Positions 18,143-27,235 of a stretch of 64,000 bases of DNA are shown here, piece after piece. The DNA lies in contig JANQGX010000015.1 in the NCBI GenBank assembly GCA_028282885.1, positions 1 through 64,000 of the forward strand. Direction: 5' to 3'. The DNA is from SAR324 cluster bacterium (GTDB lineage: Bacteria > SAR324 > XYD2-FULL-50-16). How positions within the stretch are numbered: the first letter of the stretch is position 1; every line of letters starts with the position of its first letter. Under the pieces are notes generated by a model. That model was not told where the DNA came from. It did no database searches and saw only the letters and a list, made by a program, of their open reading frames with translations. The position numbers were made by a program, and so were the translations under genes.

Positions 18143-19059
18143 ATAGAGAATACCTGGATATTCATCCTGAAGTTCAGGAGGCGCTGAAACAGGAGCAGCC
18201 GGTTGTTGCCTTGGAATCGACAATCATCTCCCACGGCATGCCTTATCCTCAGAATATGGAAACTGCCCGCAGGGTTGAACAGAAGGTCAGGGATAATGGG
18301 GCTGTACCGGCTACGATAGCTATTTTGAAGGGCAGAATGAAGGCGGGATTGAGCGATTCCGAATTGGAACATCTAGCCAAAGCCGGGGATATTAAGAAGG
18401 TCAGCCGAAGGGATATTCCTTACATCATGTCAGGAAGACTTGATGGAGCGACAACGGTAGCCTCAACCATGATTGTTGCGGCACTGGCCGGAATCCGTGT
18501 GTTTGTAACCGGCGGAATCGGGGGGGTGCACCGAGGCGCATCCAGTACTTTTGACATATCTGCCGATCTCACGGAGCTTTCCAAAACCAGCGTCGCCGTG
18601 GTTTGCGCCGGTGTGAAGTCTATATTGGATATTGGGGCGACCCTGGAGTATCTTGAGACGCAAGGGGTTCCGGTATTCGGTTATCAAACGGGTGAGTTTC
18701 CGGCGTTTTATACTCGAAATAGCGGTTTTCTGGTTGATCAGCGATTTGGAGAAACCGCTGAGATTGCCAAAGCGATCAAAGTGAAGTGGGATCTGGGATT
18801 GAACGGCGGTATTGTTATCGGCAACCCGGTTCCCCGAGAATTTGAAATGGATAAAAAGGAAATCGATCAGGCGATAGAACGTGCCTTATCCGATGCGGAA
18901 CTTAAAGATGTCAAGGGGAAGGAGATCACTCCCTTCCTCCTGGCACGAATAGTGGAACTGACGGGAACCCGTAGTTTGCAAACCAACATAGAGCTGGTGC
19001 TTAATAACGCTGCTGTGGGAGCGCGGATTGCCCAAGATTTGGCTTCCCTGAAACCGTAA
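18139..19059 (+). CDS. psuG: Pseudouridine-5'-phosphate glycosidase
   Basis: 306 residues. It breaks the C-glycosidic bond of pseudouridine 5'-phosphate to uracil and ribose 5-phosphate, completing salvage of RNA-derived pseudouridine. Family signatures include VVALESTIISHGMPYPQN, TTVASTMIVAALAGI, FVTGGIGGVHRGA and GGIVIGNPVPREFEM. GGAG lies eight bases before the ATG, which overlaps psuK (ATGA), so the two are translationally coupled. The following 181 bases hold no gene I can support. Confidence 0.95.
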   Translation: MNREYLDIHPEVQEALKQEQPVVALESTIISHGMPYPQNMETARRVEQKVRDNGAVPATIAILKGRMKAGLSDSELEHLAKAGDIKKVSRRDIPYIMSGRLDGATTVASTMIVAALAGIRVFVTGGIGGVHRGASSTFDISADLTELSKTSVAVVCAGVKSILDIGATLEYLETQGVPVFGYQTGEFPAFYTRNSGFLVDQRFGETAEIAKAIKVKWDLGLNGGIVIGNPVPREFEMDKKEIDQAIERALSDAELKDVKGKEITPFLLARIVELTGTRSLQTNIELVLNNAAVGARIAQDLASLKP

Positions 19060-19240
19060 AAGTTTTTGGGTTTTATCTTCATCCCATGCTGTGTATACTT
19101 CATTTCAAATGATTATTCAGCAGAAGTTCTATTCCGGGACCCTGAATCCCGATTTGGAATATGCAGATGTCGATTGAACAGTCAAAATCTCAAGAGTTCT
19201 GAATTCGACGAACCTAACCAAGGTCAGATATCTGAATACC

Positions 19241-22240
19241 ATGAGCGAAAACGCCCCTGAAGTGGTTTCTCCTGAAATTCTGGAAGGTCAGTTTCAGGAA
19301 GACACCGAACTGAAAACCAAGATCCAAAAGGTAACCGAAGCTATCGCGCTGGCAGCCGATCTCATCGGGTCCACTGAAGGCACCCCGGATGTTCGCAATG
19401 TGGCCCAGAGCCTGATCGGCCAGGAAGAAATCTATTCGCGATTGTACACTCTGTATGAAGAGGTTTTCACGATCTGGCAGCGTTTGAGGGGATTGATGTC
19501 CAAGTCGACCTTCAGCGACGAGGAGAAAAAGAGCATTCGGGACAGAGCCTCACAGATCATCAGTGAGAGTATTTTTCAACTTCAGCGGGAAGTCTTTTTT
19601 AAAATCGTCAATGCCAAAGAGGTGGACGAGGGAGAAACCAATGAAGATGGCCCCGCCTTATTGTTTCCCGCCATCGAAAAGGTCAAAAACAGTATCATCA
19701 GAAATATCCAATCACAAGCCCAACAATTGAGACCTGTAGCGGTCGATATTTGTAAAACATTCCAGGGGATTGCCGATGCCTATGTCGAAACCGAGAATTT
19801 CAAACCCGGTGAAAAACCGAGCTATGAAACCATATCCCAGGCTTATGAGCTGGAAAAACGGATTCGTGAAGAAATAACCAGGGACATCTCCCTGGTCAAA
19901 ATCGATGAGATCTCCTATCTCGATTCCATTATTGAAAGTTTTAAAAAGCTCAATCTGACTTACCGCCTTAAAATGAAAGCCCTCAATGACAAACACCAGG
20001 AGGAGACCGTCGATAATTTTGAGGATAAAGTCAAAGTGTTACAGGGTGGTTTTGACAAAGCGAACCAGAGGGTAAAGCCTCTGATGGTACTAAAAAACCT
20101 GGTGCAGCGATTTCCCGCGCTTGAGAAACAGCTCGATTTTTTTGCCGAGAGTCAGTATCAAGCCAAAGCTGTAATGAAATTCCTGGAAGAGGTTAGTGAA
20201 GAGATGGGCCAGGTATTTAGTAACTATACCCTCGAATCCTTCACCGTGGTCAGTTTTTTGCGTTATAAGTTAAACGGTACCTCGCATATGTATGAGTCGA
20301 TCTATTATTACTATGCGGTGGTCCAAATCGAAGCAGACATTCGCAAAGCATTGGAAAAACGTTACGCAAATGAACCGGAAACCAAAGATGAATCCATCGC
20401 CGGGGAGTTGAACGAAACGGAAATTGAGAAGATCATTCGGCGGATGCACGAACTGATTGCCGTTATGAACAATGCCACCTACCGGATCCATCTGGCTTTC
20501 CTGGAGTACAAATCAAAAAAGGATCTGGAACGGCTTCGCCGGATTCTGCAAAAGCAGACCGAAGTTATCAATAAATGCCACCAGAAAGTAAAGTTGATTT
20601 ATAAGAAGGCGCAGAACGTCTTTTTTGCTTTCCTCACTGCAGATCTAGGAGCCACGGACATTGCTCATCAGTTCAATGCTTTCATGAAGATCCAAAAAGA
20701 CCTTCCGGAAGCTGTTGACATCAGGAAAAGTTTCACCAAATTACTGGCCACAAAACGCGGGGATCTCGAAATTCTGGTAAAGGAACTCACAGAGCAGTTC
20801 GGAGGGAAACTTCCGGAAGGCAAGATCGGCGCGATGGCAACACTGAAGATCAGGCAGGATTTTCAAAACGAACTGCTCAGCGAAGTGCAGGAGCACAGTC
20901 GCGCCCAGTATGTTTTCCTGCATATTCTTAAGGAGTTCATCAAGATCCAGGACGAACAGGACAGCTCCCATAAGAATGACAGTGCGGTCGTGGCGCTGGT
21001 TCAAAAGGATTTCTCAACAGAGCTGGCGCAATTCAAGACCCACGAGGTGAAGCTATACCAAAAGATTTTGCAGAATCCCAACCTTTCGGAAAGGGATCTG
21101 GCAGTCTGTTTTCTGGCATCAAATATCACACCCCAGGAGATCGAAAGCTTTTCCAGACTGCTTCCTGCCCTGCCCAGAAACGAGTTCCAATTGGACTCTC
21201 CCTACGGCAGAATCTTGCTTGATGTGAAAAGCATGCACAAGGAGAGACTGCAAAGCAGGGGAGCCTCCCTGGCTCATATGACCGAAAAGATCTATGAGAA
21301 AAGGGAACATATCAAACTGGTCAACAACATCTGTCTCTTCTTCAAATCCTGCGCCGAGCCTTTCTACAGGAAAGTGGATATTGAGGAACTTAAGATCAAC
21401 CAGATGATCATGCTCCAGAAACGGAAGTATAGTAAAGAGCTGAACGAGATAACCAAATACTGGCAATACCTGGTTCAGGAGCAAATCAATCCGGGACAGG
21501 GAGAGAGAGGCAGGTTCAGGGATTACTCTCCTGAAGAAAAACAGTTAATGATGAAATACATCAGCCCCGACCAACTCCACACCCTGGAAAGACAACTGGA
21601 AAGCAGCTACGATCTGACCGGGGAAAAATCCTTGTTTGAAGTGGAAAGTTTCCTGATGGAAATTGTAAGCGGCCTGTTCGAAAACTTCAAAAAAGATTAT
21701 AGAATCAAATCAGCTTTCGAAACCTTTGAAAAAGGGAAAAAGATCAAGCAGAGACAGTTTCAGGACGACGATTACAAAGATATATTGAACAGCGATTCTT
21801 TTGTGCCCAATGTCCGAAAATGCATGACCAGGGTGAAGAGGATCACCCGCCAGAATGCGATTGCAAGCTTTCTTGATTACTGGGAGTATCTCATCGATAA
21901 AGATGTCCCCGTTTCTGAAAAACGGAAAAAGAAGGAAGCGGCCAAGGTTACAATTAATAAGGACTCCGATGATGCGGTTTTTAACATTTCTCCGGAACAA
22001 CTGGATCAGATCAGGCAGGATCTGGATCTGATCCAGACCGTTCGCGATGCTGAAAAACAGAATAAACTTTTTCAAGAAGGTCGACCCCTACTTGAAATCG
22101 TGAAACAGTGTTTCGGAGTCTTTAAAACCGGGCAGAAAAAACTTGTTTTGGAGGAAGTCGATGATCTTCGCAAAGAGAGGATGCAACACTATTGCGATGA
22201 TGCCGACTTCGAAAAGGTTGTTAACACCGCTTTGAATTAG
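19241..22240 (+). CDS. Large helical cytoplasmic protein of unknown function (999 residues)
   Basis: I do not recognise this family. There is no signal peptide, membrane segment, P-loop or cysteine-rich motif. The composition is highly charged (E, K, Q, R) with many heptad-like stretches (for example residues 390-480 and 700-760), so long helices and coiled coil are expected throughout. An acidic break falls near residue 130 (EVDEGETNEDG). It stands alone between psuG and a convergent MATE gene. It resembles the 660-residue protein at 60289-62271 in general style (soluble, all-helical, no catalytic motif), but I saw no local sequence match between them. A structural or scaffold role is a guess. 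Confidence 0.75.
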   Translation: MSENAPEVVSPEILEGQFQEDTELKTKIQKVTEAIALAADLIGSTEGTPDVRNVAQSLIGQEEIYSRLYTLYEEVFTIWQRLRGLMSKSTFSDEEKKSIRDRASQIISESIFQLQREVFFKIVNAKEVDEGETNEDGPALLFPAIEKVKNSIIRNIQSQAQQLRPVAVDICKTFQGIADAYVETENFKPGEKPSYETISQAYELEKRIREEITRDISLVKIDEISYLDSIIESFKKLNLTYRLKMKALNDKHQEETVDNFEDKVKVLQGGFDKANQRVKPLMVLKNLVQRFPALEKQLDFFAESQYQAKAVMKFLEEVSEEMGQVFSNYTLESFTVVSFLRYKLNGTSHMYESIYYYYAVVQIEADIRKALEKRYANEPETKDESIAGELNETEIEKIIRRMHELIAVMNNATYRIHLAFLEYKSKKDLERLRRILQKQTEVINKCHQKVKLIYKKAQNVFFAFLTADLGATDIAHQFNAFMKIQKDLPEAVDIRKSFTKLLATKRGDLEILVKELTEQFGGKLPEGKIGAMATLKIRQDFQNELLSEVQEHSRAQYVFLHILKEFIKIQDEQDSSHKNDSAVVALVQKDFSTELAQFKTHEVKLYQKILQNPNLSERDLAVCFLASNITPQEIESFSRLLPALPRNEFQLDSPYGRILLDVKSMHKERLQSRGASLAHMTEKIYEKREHIKLVNNICLFFKSCAEPFYRKVDIEELKINQMIMLQKRKYSKELNEITKYWQYLVQEQINPGQGERGRFRDYSPEEKQLMMKYISPDQLHTLERQLESSYDLTGEKSLFEVESFLMEIVSGLFENFKKDYRIKSAFETFEKGKKIKQRQFQDDDYKDILNSDSFVPNVRKCMTRVKRITRQNAIASFLDYWEYLIDKDVPVSEKRKKKEAAKVTINKDSDDAVFNISPEQLDQIRQDLDLIQTVRDAEKQNKLFQEGRPLLEIVKQCFGVFKTGQKKLVLEEVDDLRKERMQHYCDDADFEKVVNTALN

Positions 22241-22322
22241 CGCGTATCTTCACATTTCATCAGGCACACCAAACATCTCCGGCGCAGGTTTTCTCGGTGC
22301 TGTCATCTAATTGGGCTGTTTG

Positions 22323-23672
22323 TTAGAAAGGATTATTAATTGTTCTGTTGCTGACCACATAAAACCGAATTCCGTGAAGAACGGCTGCCACTGACAATCC
22401 GATGATGATACCGATCCACATTCCTTCTGCACGGTAATCGAGGATGAACCCCAAAAAATAACCCAAGGTCATGCCGATACCCCAATAAGAGATCAGGTTA
22501 GAAATCATGGGGATTTTGGTGTCTTTATAGCCTCTTAAAACCCCTAAACCGGCTACCTGAGCGCCATCTGACAGTTGAAAAATCCCCGCATATATCAATA
22601 GAGTACTAGCGATACCGATCAATTCAGGATCATTAGTATAAATCCCGGCGATTCTTGCGGAGAAGACAACCAATACTGTCGCTGAGAAGATATTGAACAG
22701 AAAATTGACAGAGTATCCGGACAGACCTGCAAATCGGGCTTCGCGATAATCCTGTCGGCCGATATGAAGTCCGACCACAGTTGTAATCGCAAAAGAAAGA
22801 CCGAGGGGGATCATAAAAACAAAGGATGCACAATTCAATGCTATCTGGCTGCCGGCTAATACCTTGACGCCAAATCTTCCCATTAGAAGTGAGAAGACCG
22901 CAAACATACTCACTTCAAAAACCGAGGAGAATCCACTGGGAATCCCGATTTTAAGAATATGACCGAACAGGTTGGTATCGAACAGCACTTTCATTTTGAA
23001 GGGGTTAAAACGCCTTACTTCCCGATGAATGACCGAAACCAGTATTATTCCGATCGTACCACTCCAGGCAGCCAGGGTACTGGTCCATCCTGCTCCTTCG
23101 GCACCCAATTCCGGGAATCCGAAATTTCCAAAAATCAGGGTATAATTGCCGATGATGTTTACCGAAAGCATAATAATACTGGTAAACATGGTAACGATCG
23201 GCTTTGAGATTCCGGCATAAAATCCGGCGAAGGCAATAAAAATCATGGTTGCCGGTAGACCCCAGGAAAATGCAAATAGATAATCGTCAGCCAGATCGAT
23301 GACCTGCTGCTCAAATCCGAAAAATGGCAATCCCAGTGAGGCGAACCTGGTTAGCAGGATCAGGAGAATGGAGAACGAAATACCGATGGTAGCACTGTGT
23401 ACGACAACCCGTCCGATTTCATTCCTGGTTCTACCCGAGCCGACGTATTGAGCGATGATCGCCTGTGCTGCGCCAATGACAGCAACACCGAAAACCTGGA
23501 AAGGGATAATCAAATTATGGCTTCCCGATACGGCAGCAAGCGCTTCAGCACTATAATTCCCCGTCATTACCGTGTCCACAAAACTCATGGATATGTTTAG
23601 CAACTGGGCAATGGTAATGGGAATTCCAATTTTCAGGATTAGTCCGCACTCCTTTAACCACTGATTTTTCAA
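22323..23672 (-). CDS. MATE-family efflux transporter (NorM-like)
   Basis: 449 residues with twelve predicted membrane segments in two halves, each starting with the MATE pattern (IGIPITIAQLLNISMSFVDTVMTG in the first, IGIPSGFSSVFEVSMFAVFSLLMG in the second). Such proteins export cationic drugs or metabolites using a Na+ or H+ gradient. The start appears to be TTG (LKNQW), with AGAGAG eight bases upstream; no better in-frame ATG is present. It converges with the 999-residue gene. The substrate cannot be told from sequence. Confidence 0.9.
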   Translation of the reverse strand: MKNQWLKECGLILKIGIPITIAQLLNISMSFVDTVMTGNYSAEALAAVSGSHNLIIPFQVFGVAVIGAAQAIIAQYVGSGRTRNEIGRVVVHSATIGISFSILLILLTRFASLGLPFFGFEQQVIDLADDYLFAFSWGLPATMIFIAFAGFYAGISKPIVTMFTSIIMLSVNIIGNYTLIFGNFGFPELGAEGAGWTSTLAAWSGTIGIILVSVIHREVRRFNPFKMKVLFDTNLFGHILKIGIPSGFSSVFEVSMFAVFSLLMGRFGVKVLAGSQIALNCASFVFMIPLGLSFAITTVVGLHIGRQDYREARFAGLSGYSVNFLFNIFSATVLVVFSARIAGIYTNDPELIGIASTLLIYAGIFQLSDGAQVAGLGVLRGYKDTKIPMISNLISYWGIGMTLGYFLGFILDYRAEGMWIGIIIGLSVAAVLHGIRFYVVSNRTINNPF

Positions 23673-24099
23673 TCTGAACTCTCTTTTTTTATTCGTTTTT
23701 TCATTTTCTTCGGTAACCTATGAAATCAAACTTGACCCGGCTTGTCAGAAAACGAAGCACAGCCCTTTAAGACCCATCAATAATAAAATCCGGTCAATTC
23801 GGACGGGTAGGGCGGGTCGATTTGAATGTGGTCCCGGATAATTTCTTTGTTCCGTGATTCTGCTTTTATTCTTTCACAAGCCTTGAATAAAGAATTGATT
23901 CACGTCACCTGTCGTATGAGGAAGAAAACAAATTTGCACAAACCAAACGGATTCATTTTTACAGATGGGCGATAGATGTTATTTCTGATAGATGAGGAAA
24001 ACAAACTGTGAGTTGATTTTCTTACACCCTTTATCATCCAATCGTGGGCCAGGCTGAGAGTAGTAGCGGAGTCCGGTCCAGGGCTACTGTACATATATA
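23673..24099. other. Intergenic region between the MATE and FGGY kinase genes
   Basis: 427 bases with no gene I can support. T-rich runs near 23684-23711 lie just upstream of the MATE start. Near the 3' end of the kinase gene, AGTAGC (about 24062-24067) can pair with GCTACT (24083-24088), but no T-run follows on the minus strand. No tRNA or repeat seen. Confidence 0.4.
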
Positions 24100-25713
24100 T
24101 CAATCGCCATTGTTAAGGGTATTGAAAATCCGCCTGTTTTTTGAATACAGGTTGCGAAATACCGGGAATAGTTTGTTGTACATCTTTCGGTTTTCGGGTT
24201 CGGGATCATATATCTTTTTAATCCTGATCAGGTTGGGGATCTCTTGGATATCCAACAATCCGAGAGAGACAAGGGCGTTCAGAGCCGTTCCCCTGACAGT
24301 CGTATTTACCGGGTCATCGATTTGAAGTACGGGAACACCAAGGATATCAGCATGAATCTGGGACCAGATTCCGGACTGGGCGCCACCTCCTGAAAATCGG
24401 AATTTGTTGATAGGTTGTCCGGTGAACTTTTCAGCATGCTGTTTTGTCCAACGGCTATTGAAGGCCAGACCTTCCATAATGGATCTTGCCAGGTCGCCGC
24501 GTTTCGCGTTCAAGGAAATATTGATAAACCCTCCCCGCATATTCGGATTTTCGACAGGTGCCATGGAACCATTCAGCCAGGGGAGGAAAACGACGCCATT
24601 GCTTCCGGCCGGGATTTTCTCGACCATATCATTGAATCGTTCGTATGCGTCCTCTGGTTTTTTTTCTGACGAAAAGCCATCTTCAGCATAGACCAGATTC
24701 TTGAGAAAATGCTCCACACATCTTCCGCCGGTTCCCTGTTCGGCAAACATTACATACTTATTTGGAAAGGAGGCGGGTAATGAACCTATGAAATGGGCAA
24801 TGTCCGTTTTTTTAAAGGGAACGTGGCAGTTCATATAAAATGAGGTGCCGATGTAGACAATCGCTTCATAATCCAATACAGCTCCCGAACCGATGGTGGA
24901 GGCATTGGAGTCTCCAATCCCGGCAACTACCCGAGTAGTGGATTTAAGCCCCAACTCTTCGGCAATATTCGCATCTAAACAACCCACCACCCCGTTATTG
25001 GGAATAAGTTCCGGAAACTTATCACGCTCAACGCCAGCCAGCCGGAGGAGGGAGTCTGCATAGCTCAATGATCCCCATTCACGGTTGTCCACGATTGTAA
25101 AGATAGCCATGGTTTTCTGGGTGGCTGTAATTTTACCGGTCAATCTTGAAGTCAGGTAGTCCATCGGTTCCAGAAACTTATAAGTTTCAGTATAGATGTC
25201 GGGTAGTTCATTTTTAATAAAAAGAACGTGTCCCAACGAGTCTATCCCGGACTTCGTTGGAAGCATCCCAGTCATCCTCAACCATTTCTGCAGTTTAAAG
25301 AGATTATATCCCTCCACACGAGGGAAACCACCGACGATTTTCCGGTTGTATTTGCCGCCGCGGGTATCCAGCCAATGAATTGCATTCATCAGGGGTTCAG
25401 CCTTTTGATTGACGGGAACAACGACAGACCATTGAGAATCGCAACCAACGGCCACTATCTTTTCAGGATCAATACCGGATTGAGAGATGACATGCTTTGC
25501 CGCTTTTCTGATGCCAGACCACCATTCATGCGGGTCCTGTTCTGCTCCGCCATCGGGTAGGAGATGGGTTCGGATGTTCTCTTCCGCAGTTGCAATTACA
25601 TTCCCGGTATCAGATACAATAGCAGCTTTACAACTACCACCGCCCAGATCAAGGGCGAGAACGTAGCGGCTGGAGTCAGGTCCATTAGGGGATGATTCGG
25701 CTCCTGATTGCAT
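24100..25713 (-). CDS. FGGY-family carbohydrate kinase (xylulokinase-like)
   Basis: 537 residues. The phosphate-binding start is YVLALDLGGGSCKAAIV, preceded by about 16 polar residues. CDSQWSVVVPVN and HWLDTRGG follow the FGGY pattern, GIGDSNASTIGSG carries the catalytic Asp region, and FRFSGGGAQSGIWSQIHADILG is the C-terminal FGGY signature. Members phosphorylate pentoses, glycerol or related polyols. A strong GGAGG lies seven bases before the ATG. No sugar transporter or isomerase is nearby, so the substrate is open; it stands as a single gene. Confidence 0.88.
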   Translation of the reverse strand: MQSGAESSPNGPDSSRYVLALDLGGGSCKAAIVSDTGNVIATAEENIRTHLLPDGGAEQDPHEWWSGIRKAAKHVISQSGIDPEKIVAVGCDSQWSVVVPVNQKAEPLMNAIHWLDTRGGKYNRKIVGGFPRVEGYNLFKLQKWLRMTGMLPTKSGIDSLGHVLFIKNELPDIYTETYKFLEPMDYLTSRLTGKITATQKTMAIFTIVDNREWGSLSYADSLLRLAGVERDKFPELIPNNGVVGCLDANIAEELGLKSTTRVVAGIGDSNASTIGSGAVLDYEAIVYIGTSFYMNCHVPFKKTDIAHFIGSLPASFPNKYVMFAEQGTGGRCVEHFLKNLVYAEDGFSSEKKPEDAYERFNDMVEKIPAGSNGVVFLPWLNGSMAPVENPNMRGGFINISLNAKRGDLARSIMEGLAFNSRWTKQHAEKFTGQPINKFRFSGGGAQSGIWSQIHADILGVPVLQIDDPVNTTVRGTALNALVSLGLLDIQEIPNLIRIKKIYDPEPENRKMYNKLFPVFRNLYSKNRRIFNTLNNGD

Positions 25714-25998
25714 ACGTATTCCTCCGATTTTATCTAAATCCGGTATCTGTTAGACCTGTATAACTGGCTGAAGAGATGATTGGGTAGCTGGTGATTGGTT
25801 TAAAATGATAACATTGCCAATCTTTCGATTTTTGCTTGCCATTACACAACCGGCGCCCCGATATTTCTTTGAAACAGCTTTATGTTCCGGGTGTTCGTCT
25901 ATTCACATCAATTCAATTGTCTGTTTTAGCTAGCTTCCTAACACAGGGGAGGGGTGAAGTCAATTGCTGCTGGTGATCAGGGGGCTCGTCGGAAGGGA

Positions 25999-26036
25999 CT
26001 TCGGGGGAATGTTCATCAAGAGTAAGTCCCCCGAGG
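25999..26036. other. GC-rich hairpin between the DUF4340 and FGGY kinase genes
   Basis: TCGGGGGA (26001-26008) is perfectly complementary to TCCCCCGA (26027-26034) with an 18-base loop; the stem can extend by two more pairs. It lies about 15 bases downstream of the DUF4340 stop on the minus strand and could mark the end of the ABC-system operon, but no T-run follows on that strand. The rest of 25714-26050 shows no gene and no clear promoter. Confidence 0.35.
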
Positions 26037-26050
26037 ATAGGTGAAGGATG

Positions 26051-27124
26051 CTATTTTTTTATATACTCCTTGCGTTCCTTGAACCAGCGTTCCGCTTTCC
26101 AGTCATCCATTTTAAACAACCACTTTTTATTCAGGTCGTAAAGACGTTTCCAGCGGGATTCTGCCTTAACTTCTTCCGGCCGTACAAAGCTGCTGTAATA
26201 GGAATAGGTTCTCTCCTCTTTTTTGGTTGATTCGTTTATTTCGGTTTTCTCCAGCTTTGCGAGTATCTGGAATTGGAGAGGGTCGATATCAAAAGCAGTA
26301 ACGGTGACGATGGACTTTAATTCAAGATCCCCTTCGGAAAGCTCGGAGCGGGAGACAATCTCATCAATCTTGAACTCCTCCAGATCGGAAAGTACAGAGG
26401 AAACCTGGGAATCGGCAGATTCCTCCTTCTCCTTCAGGTCAGCCAATACAATGGCCTTACCTTTCTCCGAACGTTCCAGGGTAAATCGTTCAGCCTGGAG
26501 TTGGAAAAGAATTGATTTGATTTCTTTTTTATCCAGACTAAAAAGTGTTGCCATAATCCAGTCTTCAGGATCGGTATCCAGGGCCGGTTTCTCTTTCAGG
26601 AGATAGACTATCGTGTTATCTCCCACCCTGGCATAGACTCCATCCGGGTATGATGGCATATCCTGGCGGCTTGATTTTGACTGTCGATCCTTACCGGCAA
26701 TCATTTTATATATCTCTTTGTCGCCATTGCTCAGAACAAGCTGTGTACCGGATACCTTTTCTCCTGCATTGGCGGCATCCCAGTAGACAACTTGAAAATG
26801 CTCCATTCGTTTCTCATCTTTTGTAACAAGAGATGCGATGGTGGTTGTGGTCAAACTGTCTATTAGCTCCACCAGTTTTTTCATATCGGCGGGATAGTGA
26901 TCCATTTCTGCTATAGTCCAGCTATCGTCCTTTTTGTTCAGTGTAACCGTGTACTGAGCATTACGCAGGCTCATGCTGTCGAACGATTCGACCAGTTGAG
27001 GTGATAGCAGTGAATTACCAATTTTATCATCTTTCTGGTCGTTACCGGATCGATCGGGCCATTGACTGATAATTGCCAGCACCACCAGTACAACGGCTGC
27101 AATAATGAGATTTCTTTTTGACAT
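26051..27124 (-). CDS. DUF4340-domain protein of a GldG-type ABC system
   Basis: 357 residues: one N-terminal membrane segment (LIIAAVVLVVLAIISQW), then a periplasmic domain with the DUF4340 pattern (DSMSLRNAQYTVTLNKKDDSWTI early on, MEHFQVVYWDAANAGEKVSGTQLVL later). DUF4340 proteins sit with GldF/GldG-like ABC transporters in many Gram-negative bacteria. Their function is not settled; a link to gliding-type machinery or to envelope transport has been suggested. An AGGAG lies directly before the ATG. Last gene of the four-gene minus-strand set. Confidence 0.85.
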   Translation of the reverse strand: MSKRNLIIAAVVLVVLAIISQWPDRSGNDQKDDKIGNSLLSPQLVESFDSMSLRNAQYTVTLNKKDDSWTIAEMDHYPADMKKLVELIDSLTTTTIASLVTKDEKRMEHFQVVYWDAANAGEKVSGTQLVLSNGDKEIYKMIAGKDRQSKSSRQDMPSYPDGVYARVGDNTIVYLLKEKPALDTDPEDWIMATLFSLDKKEIKSILFQLQAERFTLERSEKGKAIVLADLKEKEESADSQVSSVLSDLEEFKIDEIVSRSELSEGDLELKSIVTVTAFDIDPLQFQILAKLEKTEINESTKKEERTYSYYSSFVRPEEVKAESRWKRLYDLNKKWLFKMDDWKAERWFKERKEYIKK

Positions 27125-27235
27125 AACTCCTTTTCCTGATCTGATTTGCTTTGGGATAGTATGATCTGAAACAGAGGACGATGCTACCCGGGATGTTGTT
27201 GGTCATGAATCCATCCCGGATACATTGAATCGTCT

